Of a DNA stretch of 64,000 bases, positions 9,401 to 18,150 are shown one piece after another. Source of the DNA: Bacteroidota bacterium (GTDB taxonomy: Bacteria > Bacteroidota > Bacteroidia > Chitinophagales > Chitinophagaceae). The position numbers and the translations under genes are program-made. The notes under the pieces were generated by a model, which had not been told where the DNA came from, did not search any database, and saw nothing but the letters and a program-made list of their open reading frames with translations. Every line of letters starts with the position of its first letter. The first letter of the stretch is position 1. Location: positions 39,247-103,246 of the forward strand of contig CANGUG010000012.1 of the NCBI GenBank assembly GCA_947457075.1, given 5' to 3'.

Positions 9401-12400
9401 TAATCTTAGGTTTAACTCATTTTCAAGTGGCCATACTAAGTTGGATTCGGAACTACTATAATTTTTTTGTTTGGTGGTGGTTAATGGAATACGTATTTCG
9501 TAATAGTTATTTTGAAAATCTTGTCCAATTCTAATCACTGCTGTAACGGCACCTTGTTCGGTTTGATTAATATTTGATTTATTTTCAGCATGAAGGAACA
9601 TGGACAACCTACCATACCTTCTGATGTCCACATTCATGGTTTTAAACACCCCTCTTGCCGGTTTTCCTTTTTCAAAATTTTGAATTTGTACGCCCAATGA
9701 TTGTTCATTTTGCAATAGGTTCACCCCATTATTACTTAACAATTGTACACGCTCAATGCCTGGAGGAATAATATAATTCACGGGTGTTCTACTGCTATTC
9801 TCTTCAATGCTCACCGCCATGGTATTTAAGGTAGTAGTCGAATTTACATTTAATGGCGTATAACTACCCGTAGTATCAATTTCATACATGTATTGACGCC
9901 ATTGATTTCGCACTAAACTTAATTTGGCAAATCTTAAGGTTATAGAGTCCTCAAAGCCTGTTAAATACATACGAATAAAACGAATTGATTTAAAATCCTT
10001 AATACCGCCAACCGAATCCGAATAAGATTTTACTGGAACTCTAAACAAATACCAATTTTCCACACTCTTGGTTCCATCGGCCAAGGTTACACTCACTGTT
10101 TTACTATCGGTCACATATTTTGTAATCCCAACGCCCATTCCATTTTTTTGCAAAGGAATTTCATATTCAAAATAAGCTTCTGATTCATTTAAAGTATTGT
10201 CTCTATTTAAATCCTCGTTGTCAGGAAGTAAAGTGGAAGCACTGCTAAACTGACTAGTGCCTGCAATGGCCGAATTGCCTTGTGGATTGTTAAAGTATTT
10301 ATACCTGCCGAGTATCCCAACATTGGCTGCATCATACTGTGCATCACGATACCAAACATAATTATCCGCTGAAGGATCTTTGTTAAATTGTTGCGCTACA
10401 AACGAATTAGTGATTTGACTAATGAGACTGGCTCGTTTTATTTTTTCTTCCTCATCATTCATTCCATCCAAACCAACATCCTGAAATGTTCTATCTTCTG
10501 CATTATTACTAAATGCATTGGTAACTTGAATTGGATTAATGGGCACTTTACCCCAAATAGAACTATCAATTTGCGCAGGTATAGTTGGTGTTGGCATTCC
10601 ATTTTCATAAAAACGTCGACCATCTCTTAAAATATCTTCACTTATATTACCTAGGTTCAAAATTAATTTACCCCCATTGACGGGCGTCTTAATAAAAGGA
10701 TCCTGCACCCAAAATTCAACATACTCAATTATATTCGTTTCAAAATCGGTTTGATCCAATGAACGCATGATACCTCCCCATTTATCTAATGGATTTCTAA
10801 ACTTACCCGTGCCATCTAAATCCCTGAAATTATAATTGTAAGGCCCCCTCTCCTTTGGAAAATAAGTGACATCAAAAGTGGGCAACTGAACATCCATAAT
10901 ATTAGTAGTTCTATTCGGAAACAACTCATTGGTAAATACCTGCCTCACTCTTGGATCACTGAACAAAGCTTTATTTCCGCCCATTGGATTGTTGGGACTA
11001 TTAGGATCCTGTAAAGTTGGTTCAATGGTATACCAAGCTACCCTTGCCCTGTTTTTATTGTAGTCCAAATTGTTGGCAATTGTTCCTTCAGGGAAACGAT
11101 CCATGGGTGTTGATGCCAATGCCCACGCAGTAAAAGGGAAACGTAAATCAATATCAGTTCTAGTTGCTTCAAAATCATCTAAATAAACAACCCCATTTGC
11201 TCCTCTACCAATTTGTTGTGCATGTCCGGGTTGCAAATAAGCAGCTTCCCCATTGGCAGTAATATAGGACTTGGCTTTGGTATTGTAAAAAGGCAACCGA
11301 TTCAATAAACTAGTGACCGCAGGAACTTCTGATCTATAATTAAAATCAAATCCATACATGGCATTCTTAATGGGGTCAGCACCAAAATTAGTTTTGGTAA
11401 AAAAAGGACGCTCACTTAACCTTTGAGTGGAGAAACCAAAATTGAAATTTTTACTCGCCATATAATCTAGGCGCAAAGCCCTAAATCCTCTTTCCTGAAA
11501 ACCAAAACCAATATTGTTTTCAAAGGAAACATTCACCGGAATATTTGAGCTTAAGATACCAGGATTAATAATTCTAACAGTGCCCGAACCATAATCCACT
11601 ATATAATCAACGCCCTCTTTTAATATTTGTCCGCCCGCCCTTACAGTTACTGAACCAGGAGGAACATTAAATGCATTTAAACTTATTTCAGCGCCACCAC
11701 TACTTCCTTTTACCTGGCCTTCCATAACAAATCGATCCAAGTTATTATAGGTTTGTGCTTCTGCTTTAATTTTTCGATACAATTGTGAATAGATATATTT
11801 ATTTGCTATTGCACTATCCACATCCTTAAAGGCAATTTCACGCAAGTCCTCCCCAAAGGGTTCCAACAAGGGGAAAACAATTCTACCCATTTTAGACAAA
11901 ACGGTATATCCTTCCACAAAGTCAAAGACCCCGTCAGGCTGGGGATCCTTTTGATTGTTTAAACGATCCAATTGTAAAATCCTTAACAAGGATAATCCTT
12001 CTACGGACTTACTCGTCACAGGCATGTATCTTTTTAAACCAGCACTAGGTGCATCATATAATACATTCAATTGAAAATCCTGTTGTTGTAGGGTACCGAA
12101 TAAATCCAATGAATAAACGTTTTTCATCATTAAATCCCAAATGGGCAAATCAGTTCTTTGCGTGGTGGCTTTTAATAATTTTAAGAACATGATATTTTGC
12201 ACCCCATTATCAGGATTCAATGCAATATCATTTGAAAATTCACCTACCTGATATATTTTTCCATTATATGCATATTGAAAAGCTACCCCCAATACTTCAT
12301 CGGGTTGCAATGGAATATTTAAAGATATAAAGCCAATTTGAGGATTAAAAAAATATTCATTCTCTGTTAATTTTCTTCCAAATGTTCTTTCATAATCCTC

Positions 12401-13651
12401 AGAGGAACGCATTCCTTCTTCTGATAAAATGGAAGTAATGCCTGATGAATTTCTGGCATTAACATTATTGGATAAAGCGGCATATAAACTATTTGCATTA
12501 TTGTCAGGGAATCCATTGTTGGCACTTTGCCATCTTAAATTATTGGGATTGGGCTCTCCTAAATCAGCCAATCCAACAACATCCCGTGAATTAGTGGTTT
12601 GACCATTTCTATTGGTTACCCACACTTCAATTCTTTTAATTTGAACCTGCGAATTCACCAATGGTATGTTGGCCATGGATTTATTGTAGTTCTTTTTAAA
12701 ATATTGCGCTAATAAAAAGTGTCTATTTTCCTCGTAATCATTTAAACGTTTTTGAAATTTTTGTGTTGAAGCACCCCCTTGCATATTCATTGACTGTCTT
12801 TGTGACCTTTGATTAGCAATGGCTGCCGTTACAAAGAGTCGACCAAATTGCATCTGCGTTTTGATACCGAATAAATTTTGGGTGCTAGGGATTAAGGCGC
12901 TTCTTGAAATGTAATTAATATTCCCAGCCTCAATACTTTTGATAATCTCGTCTTTCTTTCCTTTGTAATTTAATTTTATCTGGTTGTCAAAACCTAAATT
13001 AGATAAGGTGTTAAAATTTACTGGAAATCTAAGCTTATCCCCAATACTCGCATTCATGCTAAAGTTGGTATTGGCATCAAAATCAAATCCTCCATTGGAA
13101 CGGGCTCGTTCAGGTAAAGTTGGGTTCATTACGGTTTGTCCTTGATAGCCTGCTCTGATATTAATTTCCCCTACTGGTTTGAAATCAAGTTTTAAATCCG
13201 AACCCGTTTTACCAAATAAGCGGTCAAAATAACTATCATACACTTTTGCCTTTGGTCTGGAAATTTTTCGATTTAATATGCCCAGTGATTTTGCCCTTTG
13301 TGCAAAATAATCTTTTTCATCTCGATCTGATTTTAACTTCAAAAAATCAGTAAAACTTAACACCGAGGGTACACGTACTAATTTCCCATTAATAAACTCT
13401 CTAATAAAGTATTGTTTTGTTTTTGCATCGTATTCGATATTCCTTTTTACCAAACCGGTATCTCTGATATCAAATGGATTAATACTTGGTTGGGATAAAA
13501 AATCACTACGTCTGTCCTTAATAGCATAACGCAAAGAGTCATTTTGCTTACCTGTAGTATCTTCTTTACTGCTGGGAATTACCTGCGCGTCTAGGGGCCC
13601 TGAAAACAGCAGCATCAAGGCAGTAAAAAAGATAGCGCAAAATAATTTCAA
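6428..13651 (-). CDS. sprA: Type IX secretion outer-membrane translocon SprA
   Basis: At 2407 residues it has the expected size and sequence character of SprA/Sov, the very large outer-membrane beta-barrel through which T9SS cargo leaves the cell. Residues 1-22 form a signal peptide ending LDAQ. The body is rich in alternating aromatic/polar strands and the C-terminus ends in a strand-like AGINVRIAL, as expected for an outer-membrane barrel. The start codon is TTG at 13651; an in-frame TAA seven codons upstream and the well-placed signal peptide leave no ATG alternative. The gene follows ruvA by 18 bases, so both are probably co-transcribed. The 3' end overlaps the ABC permease gene by 17 bases. 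Confidence 0.95.
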   Translation of the reverse strand: MKLFCAIFFTALMLLFSGPLDAQVIPSSKEDTTGKQNDSLRYAIKDRRSDFLSQPSINPFDIRDTGLVKRNIEYDAKTKQYFIREFINGKLVRVPSVLSFTDFLKLKSDRDEKDYFAQRAKSLGILNRKISRPKAKVYDSYFDRLFGKTGSDLKLDFKPVGEINIRAGYQGQTVMNPTLPERARSNGGFDFDANTNFSMNASIGDKLRFPVNFNTLSNLGFDNQIKLNYKGKKDEIIKSIEAGNINYISRSALIPSTQNLFGIKTQMQFGRLFVTAAIANQRSQRQSMNMQGGASTQKFQKRLNDYEENRHFLLAQYFKKNYNKSMANIPLVNSQVQIKRIEVWVTNRNGQTTNSRDVVGLADLGEPNPNNLRWQSANNGFPDNNANSLYAALSNNVNARNSSGITSILSEEGMRSSEDYERTFGRKLTENEYFFNPQIGFISLNIPLQPDEVLGVAFQYAYNGKIYQVGEFSNDIALNPDNGVQNIMFLKLLKATTQRTDLPIWDLMMKNVYSLDLFGTLQQQDFQLNVLYDAPSAGLKRYMPVTSKSVEGLSLLRILQLDRLNNQKDPQPDGVFDFVEGYTVLSKMGRIVFPLLEPFGEDLREIAFKDVDSAIANKYIYSQLYRKIKAEAQTYNNLDRFVMEGQVKGSSGGAEISLNAFNVPPGSVTVRAGGQILKEGVDYIVDYGSGTVRIINPGILSSNIPVNVSFENNIGFGFQERGFRALRLDYMASKNFNFGFSTQRLSERPFFTKTNFGADPIKNAMYGFDFNYRSEVPAVTSLLNRLPFYNTKAKSYITANGEAAYLQPGHAQQIGRGANGVVYLDDFEATRTDIDLRFPFTAWALASTPMDRFPEGTIANNLDYNKNRARVAWYTIEPTLQDPNSPNNPMGGNKALFSDPRVRQVFTNELFPNRTTNIMDVQLPTFDVTYFPKERGPYNYNFRDLDGTGKFRNPLDKWGGIMRSLDQTDFETNIIEYVEFWVQDPFIKTPVNGGKLILNLGNISEDILRDGRRFYENGMPTPTIPAQIDSSIWGKVPINPIQVTNAFSNNAEDRTFQDVGLDGMNDEEEKIKRASLISQITNSFVAQQFNKDPSADNYVWYRDAQYDAANVGILGRYKYFNNPQGNSAIAGTSQFSSASTLLPDNEDLNRDNTLNESEAYFEYEIPLQKNGMGVGITKYVTDSKTVSVTLADGTKSVENWYLFRVPVKSYSDSVGGIKDFKSIRFIRMYLTGFEDSITLRFAKLSLVRNQWRQYMYEIDTTGSYTPLNVNSTTTLNTMAVSIEENSSRTPVNYIIPPGIERVQLLSNNGVNLLQNEQSLGVQIQNFEKGKPARGVFKTMNVDIRRYGRLSMFLHAENKSNINQTEQGAVTAVIRIGQDFQNNYYEIRIPLTTTKQKNYSSSESNLVWPLENELNLRLNDLVNLKLERDKQKYSFTSRYSKNQIGAFPNNVQTYSVMGNPNLGEVRGILIAFENTSTQQQINAEMWINELRLSELDERGSWAALGRMDLVMADLGTLAVSVNNRTAGFGTIEQSMNQRAITGLTQVDVAANIDAGKLLPKQARITLPVFASINKSIETPLYDPFDRDVLYQDKMNSLSQPKKDSVRNASTDQTTIRTLNFTNVRFLPGKNPNLLSLSNLDFSYSFSQLVQTSPLIEANKLTKQRGAIGYTYNHNGRSLEPFKKLLKNASPWFAWVKDFNFNPSPSLITFRTVLDRQYGEFTPRVVSSFDGTTEKTETTYNKYFTMVRLFNMRWPITRSMNLDFNATMDSRIDEPDGPINTQAKRDSITRMLFGGGRNTLYNQRFSLRYDLPTSKLPLTNWINSSYNFATNYNWIGASRLAQTLGNTIENTLSQQINAQFNFTNFYRKSKYINAALNNGYNAGRQNINNPLNTKIVMTKEEALEGKVGKERIAALKKWKEAKRQERIAQRLIKQNEPVNVPESVKSIVRFLTMMQTANLDYTENFNSRLPGYMSGVQFVDKTFTGLAPNFDYMFGRQPDTNWLNKQEKKGFLSRDAGFNLLFRQTFDQKLSARIMLEPIKTLIIDINFNKTFSKEYSELFKDTSASLSGIRTHANPLSAGGFNISYMALNTFFETHDPNEISLQFKAFQNYRTIISQRLGAGNVDASGYALGYGRYAQDVLIPAFIAAYTGQDPKKVSLVNQNNNNIRSNPFGGMLPKPNWNIMYTGLSKLPGLSEYFSNITISNGYNGSLAMNSFTSSLNFVDDPMRRGTPTFLDPISKNYIPYFLIPNVTISERMEPLVGINVTTVNQWSMRFEYKKSRMLSLSLVDYQLSENNSKEWVIGASWRKRGLRLPFEIPGLGSSKLTNDFTFRFDMSMRDVYNSNSRLDQTNAYGTGGQKEITLQPSIDYVLNTKINLKFFFDQRRATPYISSSPPIVNTRAGINVRIAL

Positions 13652-13669
13652 GGAAATAGGATTAGTAAA

Positions 13670-14263
13670 TTAACAATTCTTAAGTGCTGCTTTAATGAGG
13701 GTCTCTAAACTTAATTGATCCCCGTCGGTTTTTATTGTTTTGTCCACCGCTTTTTCAGCAACCGCTTTTTGTATTCCTAATGCAATCAAAGCCTGAATCG
13801 CATCCTGATGAGGATTGGCTTCAGCAATTGCAAATCCACCCAATGGATTATTGTTCAAAGTAATTTTTGATAATTTATCTTTTAATTCTAACACTAATCT
13901 TTCCGCCGATTTTTTGCCAATTCCTTTAATGGCTTCTAATTGTCTAGCATCCCCTTGTACGATGGCCCTTACAATTTCATCGGGTTGCATCCCCGACAAC
14001 ATCATTCTGGCCGTACTTGCTCCGACTCCCGAAACACTAATTAAGTGTAAAAACAACTCCTTTTCTTGTAATTCGTGAAACCCAAATAGCACTTGAGAAT
14101 TTTCAGTAATATGTAAATGGGTGTGTAATTGACCTTTCTCCTTTTTGGCAATCGCCTCATAAGTGTGTAAACTGATATTTACTTCATATCCTACCCCTCC
14201 CACATCAACAATGAGCTTAGCTGGGGTTACCTGTACAAAATTACCTCTTAATAATACAATCAT
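13670..14263 (-). CDS. ruvA: Holliday junction branch migration protein RuvA
   Basis: A 197-residue protein of normal family length. The N-terminal OB-fold starts MIVLLRGNFVQVTPAKLIVDVGGVGYEV. Two helix-hairpin-helix motifs follow (SVSGVGASTARMML and AIKGIGKKSAERLVLELKDK), and a C-terminal three-helix domain (HQDAIQALIALGIQKAVAEK) would contact RuvB. RuvA tetramers bind Holliday junctions and load the RuvB motor. ruvB is not in the window. Linkage of ruvA with sprA is common in Bacteroidota. A TAATTTTG box upstream of the start suggests the operon promoter. Confidence 0.96.
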   Translation of the reverse strand: MIVLLRGNFVQVTPAKLIVDVGGVGYEVNISLHTYEAIAKKEKGQLHTHLHITENSQVLFGFHELQEKELFLHLISVSGVGASTARMMLSGMQPDEIVRAIVQGDARQLEAIKGIGKKSAERLVLELKDKLSKITLNNNPLGGFAIAEANPHQDAIQALIALGIQKAVAEKAVDKTIKTDGDQLSLETLIKAALKNC

Positions 14264-14271
14264 AATAGCTT

Positions 14272-14279
14272 CAAAATTA
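14272..14279 (-). promoter_or_regulatory. Candidate -7 box for ruvA-sprA
   Basis: On the minus strand TAATTTTG matches TAnnTTTG and ends eight bases before the ruvA ATG. No clear -33 element is visible at 19-20 bases, so confidence is limited. Confidence 0.4.
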
Positions 14280-14363
14280 ACGTTTAAGATACTAAAAATG
14301 AGCTTATGAGCCTATTCTTAAACAAAATTTAAGATATTTGTAGGCCAAATTAATACAGAATCT

Positions 14364-15356
14364 ATGTCACAAACCCTTAGAGCGGCTATAACCTCGGTTG
14401 GAGGATATGTCCCGGAGACCAAATTAACCAATTTTGACCTTGAAAAAATGGTGGATACCAATGATGAATGGATCCGATCTAGAACAGGGATTTCAGAAAG
14501 AAGAATCCTTAAAGAGCCGGGTAAAGCAAGTTCGGATATGGCAGTGAAAGCAATAGAGGAAATTCTACGTAAAAAGAATTTAGATCCAATGGAAATTGAC
14601 TGTATTATTTGTGCAACCGTGACCCCCGATATGGTATTCCCTGCTACTGCCAATATTATTGGCGACAAAGTAGGTGCCAAAAATGCATTTGGATTTGACC
14701 TAGGTGCCGCCTGTAGCGGATTTTTATTTGCTTTAAACACAGGTGCTAGTTTTATAGAGTGCGGACGATATAAAAAAATAATTGTAGTGGGTGTTGACAA
14801 AATGAGTTCCATCATTGATTATACCGACCGTGCTACTTGTATCATTTTTGGTGACGGCGCTGGTGCGGTTTTACTAGAGCCTTCTACTGATGGGAATGGG
14901 TTCCAGGATGCTATTTTGAAAAGTGATGGAAGCGGTCGTGAATATTTACATTTAAAAGCTGGTGGAAGTTTAAAACCCGCAAGTGTGGAAACGGTTATGG
15001 CAAAAGAGCATTTTGCTTTTCAGGATGGACAACCTGTATTTAAATTTGCTGTTAAAGGAATGGCAGATGTCACTGCCGACCTTTTAGAAAAACATCAATT
15101 GACAGGCGATGACATTACATGGTTAGTACCCCACCAAGCCAATTTAAGAATCATTGACGCCACTGCCAACCGAGCAGGCATCCCTTCCGAGAAGGTAATG
15201 ATTAATATTCAAAAATACGGAAACACAACAGCCGCCACTATTCCACTATGTTTATGGGAATGGGAAGCACAACTTAAAAAGGGCGACAATTTAATATTGG
15301 CCGCTTTTGGAGGTGGATTTACTTGGGGTGCTGCATGGGTAAAGTGGGCATACTAG
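14364..15356 (+). CDS. fabH: 3-oxoacyl-ACP synthase III (FabH)
   Basis: A 330-residue KAS III enzyme that condenses acetyl-CoA or a branched acyl-CoA with malonyl-ACP to start fatty acid synthesis. The catalytic triad is visible: Cys117 in [12 protein letters not shown], His257 in VPHQANLRI and Asn287 in [10 protein letters not shown]. The ending [14 protein letters not shown] is also typical. It is divergent from ruvA and is followed 38 bases later by a PLP enzyme. Bacteroidota often have several FabH paralogs, so this copy may be the housekeeping one or a specialised one; the plsX/rpmF context seen in many bacteria is missing. Confidence 0.93.
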   Translation: MSQTLRAAITSVGGYVPETKLTNFDLEKMVDTNDEWIRSRTGISERRILKEPGKASSDMAVKAIEEILRKKNLDPMEIDCIICATVTPDMVFPATANIIGDKVGAKNAFGFDLGAACSGFLFALNTGASFIECGRYKKIIVVGVDKMSSIIDYTDRATCIIFGDGAGAVLLEPSTDGNGFQDAILKSDGSGREYLHLKAGGSLKPASVETVMAKEHFAFQDGQPVFKFAVKGMADVTADLLEKHQLTGDDITWLVPHQANLRIIDATANRAGIPSEKVMINIQKYGNTTAATIPLCLWEWEAQLKKGDNLILAAFGGGFTWGAAWVKWAY

Positions 15357-15394
15357 TGAATAAAGCATAAATTACATTCAATAAAATAGCGATT

Positions 15395-16630
15395 ATGGGA
15401 AAGAAAAATATTACTGGCATTAGCACGATTACATTACATACGGCTAGCCATGAAAATGATAACTATTCTCATACCACGCCTATTTATGCTACTTCCACTT
15501 TTACCTTTGACTCAGCCGATCAAGGCATGGAGCGATTTAAAGGTGAAGATAAAACAAGACTATACACGCGTTGGGGCAACCCCACTTTTACTGCTGCAGA
15601 AAAAACAATCGAGGCATTAGAAGCACGCGGACTTACCAATGAAAGCGGTGCACCATTGGAATTAAAAGCATTATTGCATTCAAGTGGGCAGGCCGCAATG
15701 AGTACTTTATTTTTGAGCAACCTAAGTGCGGGTGACACATTAATTTCACATTACTCACTATATGGTGGCTCTCAGGAATTAATGCAAAAAGTGCTACAGG
15801 AAGCAGGTGTGAAAGTAATTTTAATTGACATTCATGATGAAGCCTTATTGTTAGCGACCATTCAAGCAAATCCTTCTACCCAACTTATTCACTTAGAAAC
15901 TCCCGCGAATCCTACTTTACAATGTGTAGATATTGAAGCGATATGCAAAATAGCGCATGCACATGGTATAAAAGTATCCGTGGACAATACAGTGGCTACT
16001 CCTTATTTACAACAACCATTTGCTTTAGGAGCAGATTTTGTATTTCATTCTGCCACTAAATTTTTAAATGGACATGGCAGTGCCTTAAATGGCGTGTTGT
16101 TGGGTAAAGATTTGGAATTCATGCATACCAAGGTTTGGAAATGGCATGTATTATTGGGAGGCAATAGCAACGCATTTGACGCCTACTTGTTAATTCAAGG
16201 AATGAAAACCTTAGAATTAAGAATGGAAAAACATTGCAGCAATGCCGAAAAAGTGGCGCATTTTTTACAACAACATCCAGCCATTGCACAGGTAAACTAT
16301 ACGGGTTTTACAAGTCATCCACATCATACAATTGCAAAAAAGCAAATGAAGCAGCATGCTCCCTTAATTAGTTTTGAATTAAAAGGAGGTATTCAAGCGG
16401 GCAAGCAATTTATTGATGCAGTCGAGGTTTGTACTAGGGCGGTATCCTTAGGTACCGTGGACACTTTAGTATCACATCCAGCGAGTATGACCCATATGTC
16501 TATTCCAAAAACAGAGAGAGAAAAATATGGCATCACCGACGGCTTAATTAGAATGAGTGTGGGCATTGAAAATATAGAAGACTTAGAGGCCGACTTAGCA
16601 CAGGCTTTGGCAAAAGTAGCCAGCAATTAA
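15395..16630 (+). CDS. PLP-dependent trans-sulfuration enzyme (Cys/Met metabolism family)
   Basis: A 411-residue fold-type I PLP enzyme of the Cys/Met metabolism family. The Schiff-base lysine is Lys222 in FHSATKFLNGH. YTRWGNPT (57-64) carries the conserved Tyr/Arg that bind the phosphate of PLP in the neighbouring subunit. DNTVATPYLQQP provides the PLP-ring Asp, and the substrate carboxylate region lies around SLGTVDTLVSHPASMTH. Members include cystathionine gamma-synthase, O-acetylhomoserine sulfhydrylase, cystathionine lyase and methionine gamma-lyase; sequence reading alone does not separate these. The gene lies in a probable operon with fabH and the acetyltransferase, whose start is 8 bases downstream. 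Confidence 0.88.
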   Translation: MGKKNITGISTITLHTASHENDNYSHTTPIYATSTFTFDSADQGMERFKGEDKTRLYTRWGNPTFTAAEKTIEALEARGLTNESGAPLELKALLHSSGQAAMSTLFLSNLSAGDTLISHYSLYGGSQELMQKVLQEAGVKVILIDIHDEALLLATIQANPSTQLIHLETPANPTLQCVDIEAICKIAHAHGIKVSVDNTVATPYLQQPFALGADFVFHSATKFLNGHGSALNGVLLGKDLEFMHTKVWKWHVLLGGNSNAFDAYLLIQGMKTLELRMEKHCSNAEKVAHFLQQHPAIAQVNYTGFTSHPHHTIAKKQMKQHAPLISFELKGGIQAGKQFIDAVEVCTRAVSLGTVDTLVSHPASMTHMSIPKTEREKYGITDGLIRMSVGIENIEDLEADLAQALAKVASN

Positions 16631-16638
16631 TAATTACT

Positions 16639-17088
16639 ATGGAAATAACTATACGACCTGCTCAACAAAACGACTGCCAACGCATGATGGAGTTGATACA
16701 TGAACTAGCCCTTTATGAAAAAGCGCCAGAACAAGTAGTGGTAAGTTTTGATCATTTTGTAGAAAGCGGATTCGGTGAAAAGCCAGTATGGTGGGCACTT
16801 GTAGCAGAAGTCAATGGAAAAGTGGAAGGCATGGCACTTTATTATATTCGCTACTCTACTTGGAAAGGACAAAGAATGTATTTAGAGGATTTAGTGGTTG
16901 CGGAAAACATGCGAGGCCATAAAATTGGTAGTTTTTTATTTGATGCACTCATCATAGAAGCCAAAGCTAAAAACTTTAAAGGCATGAACTGGCAGGCTTT
17001 GGATTGGAATGAACCTGCATTAAATTTTTACAAAAAATACAATAGTGGATTTGATCCTGAATGGGTGAACTGCTCTATTGATTTTTAA
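16639..17088 (+). CDS. GNAT family N-acetyltransferase (SSAT-like)
   Basis: A 149-residue single-domain GNAT enzyme. The acetyl-CoA pyrophosphate loop is ENMRGHKIGSFLF, preceded by the strand MYLEDLVV. The layout IRPAQQNDCQRMMELIHELA...LYEKAPEQV and the end WNEPALNFYKKYNS resemble spermidine/spermine or thialysine acetyltransferases. The acceptor is unknown. The gene starts 8 bases after the PLP enzyme gene and ends 6 bases from the convergent PorP/SprF-like gene, with no terminator between them. Confidence 0.88.
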   Translation: MEITIRPAQQNDCQRMMELIHELALYEKAPEQVVVSFDHFVESGFGEKPVWWALVAEVNGKVEGMALYYIRYSTWKGQRMYLEDLVVAENMRGHKIGSFLFDALIIEAKAKNFKGMNWQALDWNEPALNFYKKYNSGFDPEWVNCSIDF

Positions 17089-17094
17089 GCCTCA

Positions 17095-18141
17095 TTAATC
17101 AAATAAAGTACGCATTCTTCCTGCTTTATTATCGGTATATTTCATTCTTGAAAAATCTAATTTTCTAGCAAAAGTAAATTCAAAAGCACTCATTCTAATA
17201 TTCGCCGAGGTTACATTATTGGTATAAATATCATAACTCATCCCAATAGTGTTTTTATTTAAAATAAAGGCAAGGGTTGGAGAATAGGATTGATTTAATT
17301 TATACATACAACCAAGGTACATTTTGTATAAAGCATCGTAGTCCTTTTTAATTTTCAGTCCCATATAACCACCCACCGTTAATTGATTTTTTGTGCCTGA
17401 ATTTAAATAATTAACATTGAATAAAATGGAATTGCCCTCATCGCCATCATCGGTTTCAGACATGGAAATATCCGCATTGGCAAATGCCCTATAACTAAAA
17501 TCACTTGCCTTATTTAAGGGAGTATAAGTCACATTAGGTTTATCATATTTATACACCATCGCCCCTGTTTGTAGAAATTTCTTCCCATCATGACGGGTAT
17601 ACATCAAAGCTGCATTAAAAGACAAACTTTTGGGATAAGCCGCAATATTTTCTAATGTAGATGCATAGGTTAATAAATCACGATAGTCATATTGGTCTCC
17701 AAATCTTAGTCTTGAATTATCCAAACTGGTTCTTGTATAGGTCACCCCTATCCCCCCTGCCAAATGACTATATAGGTTATCATCAAGAAAAATATGATAA
17801 GCGACATTTGCAGTAAAGTAATTATTTTGCATGACGCCATTCATCACCCTGTCGTTAACAAACAAAATCCCATAACCAAAATAGTTACGACTAATCTCTT
17901 CAACTTCTTTTCCTATTCTTGAATCTAAAGAAAAGGTGGCTGTTTGGAATAATCCTGACACTCCATCAATTACTGGATTTCGATAATTCGCTTGAAATCT
18001 TGAATCATAGGATCCCGCACCTGCAGCGGCAGCATTTTGGTATTGACTAACAGAGAAAGGTTGTGACAATACAATTTCTTGGCCATTGGCCAAATTTTGT
18101 ATCAACAACAAACTAAATATTATATAAAAATATTTTCTCAA
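17095..18141 (-). CDS. PorP/SprF family type IX secretion membrane protein
   Basis: A 348-residue outer-membrane protein with signal peptide (residues 1-20, ending LANGQ) and the family's opening LSQPFSVSQYQNAAAAGAG. The rest is a strand-rich barrel pattern (for example NYFTANVAYHIFLDD and LSFNAALMYTRH). SprF-type proteins are needed for surface export and anchoring of a cognate giant adhesin in Flavobacterium; the gene follows the adhesin here by 9 bases, which predicts the same partnership. The start codon is TTG at 18141. The upstream adhesin's TAA is in the same frame only four codons away, and no ATG intervenes. Confidence 0.92.
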   Translation of the reverse strand: MRKYFYIIFSLLLIQNLANGQEIVLSQPFSVSQYQNAAAAGAGSYDSRFQANYRNPVIDGVSGLFQTATFSLDSRIGKEVEEISRNYFGYGILFVNDRVMNGVMQNNYFTANVAYHIFLDDNLYSHLAGGIGVTYTRTSLDNSRLRFGDQYDYRDLLTYASTLENIAAYPKSLSFNAALMYTRHDGKKFLQTGAMVYKYDKPNVTYTPLNKASDFSYRAFANADISMSETDDGDEGNSILFNVNYLNSGTKNQLTVGGYMGLKIKKDYDALYKMYLGCMYKLNQSYSPTLAFILNKNTIGMSYDIYTNNVTSANIRMSAFEFTFARKLDFSRMKYTDNKAGRMRTLFD

Positions 18142-18150
18142 GGTCTTTGT

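Noticed and set aside
14318..14815. A 165-residue open frame opposite fabH
   Set aside because: It is a shadow on the strand opposite a catalytically complete FabH, with unnatural Ser/Ile composition.
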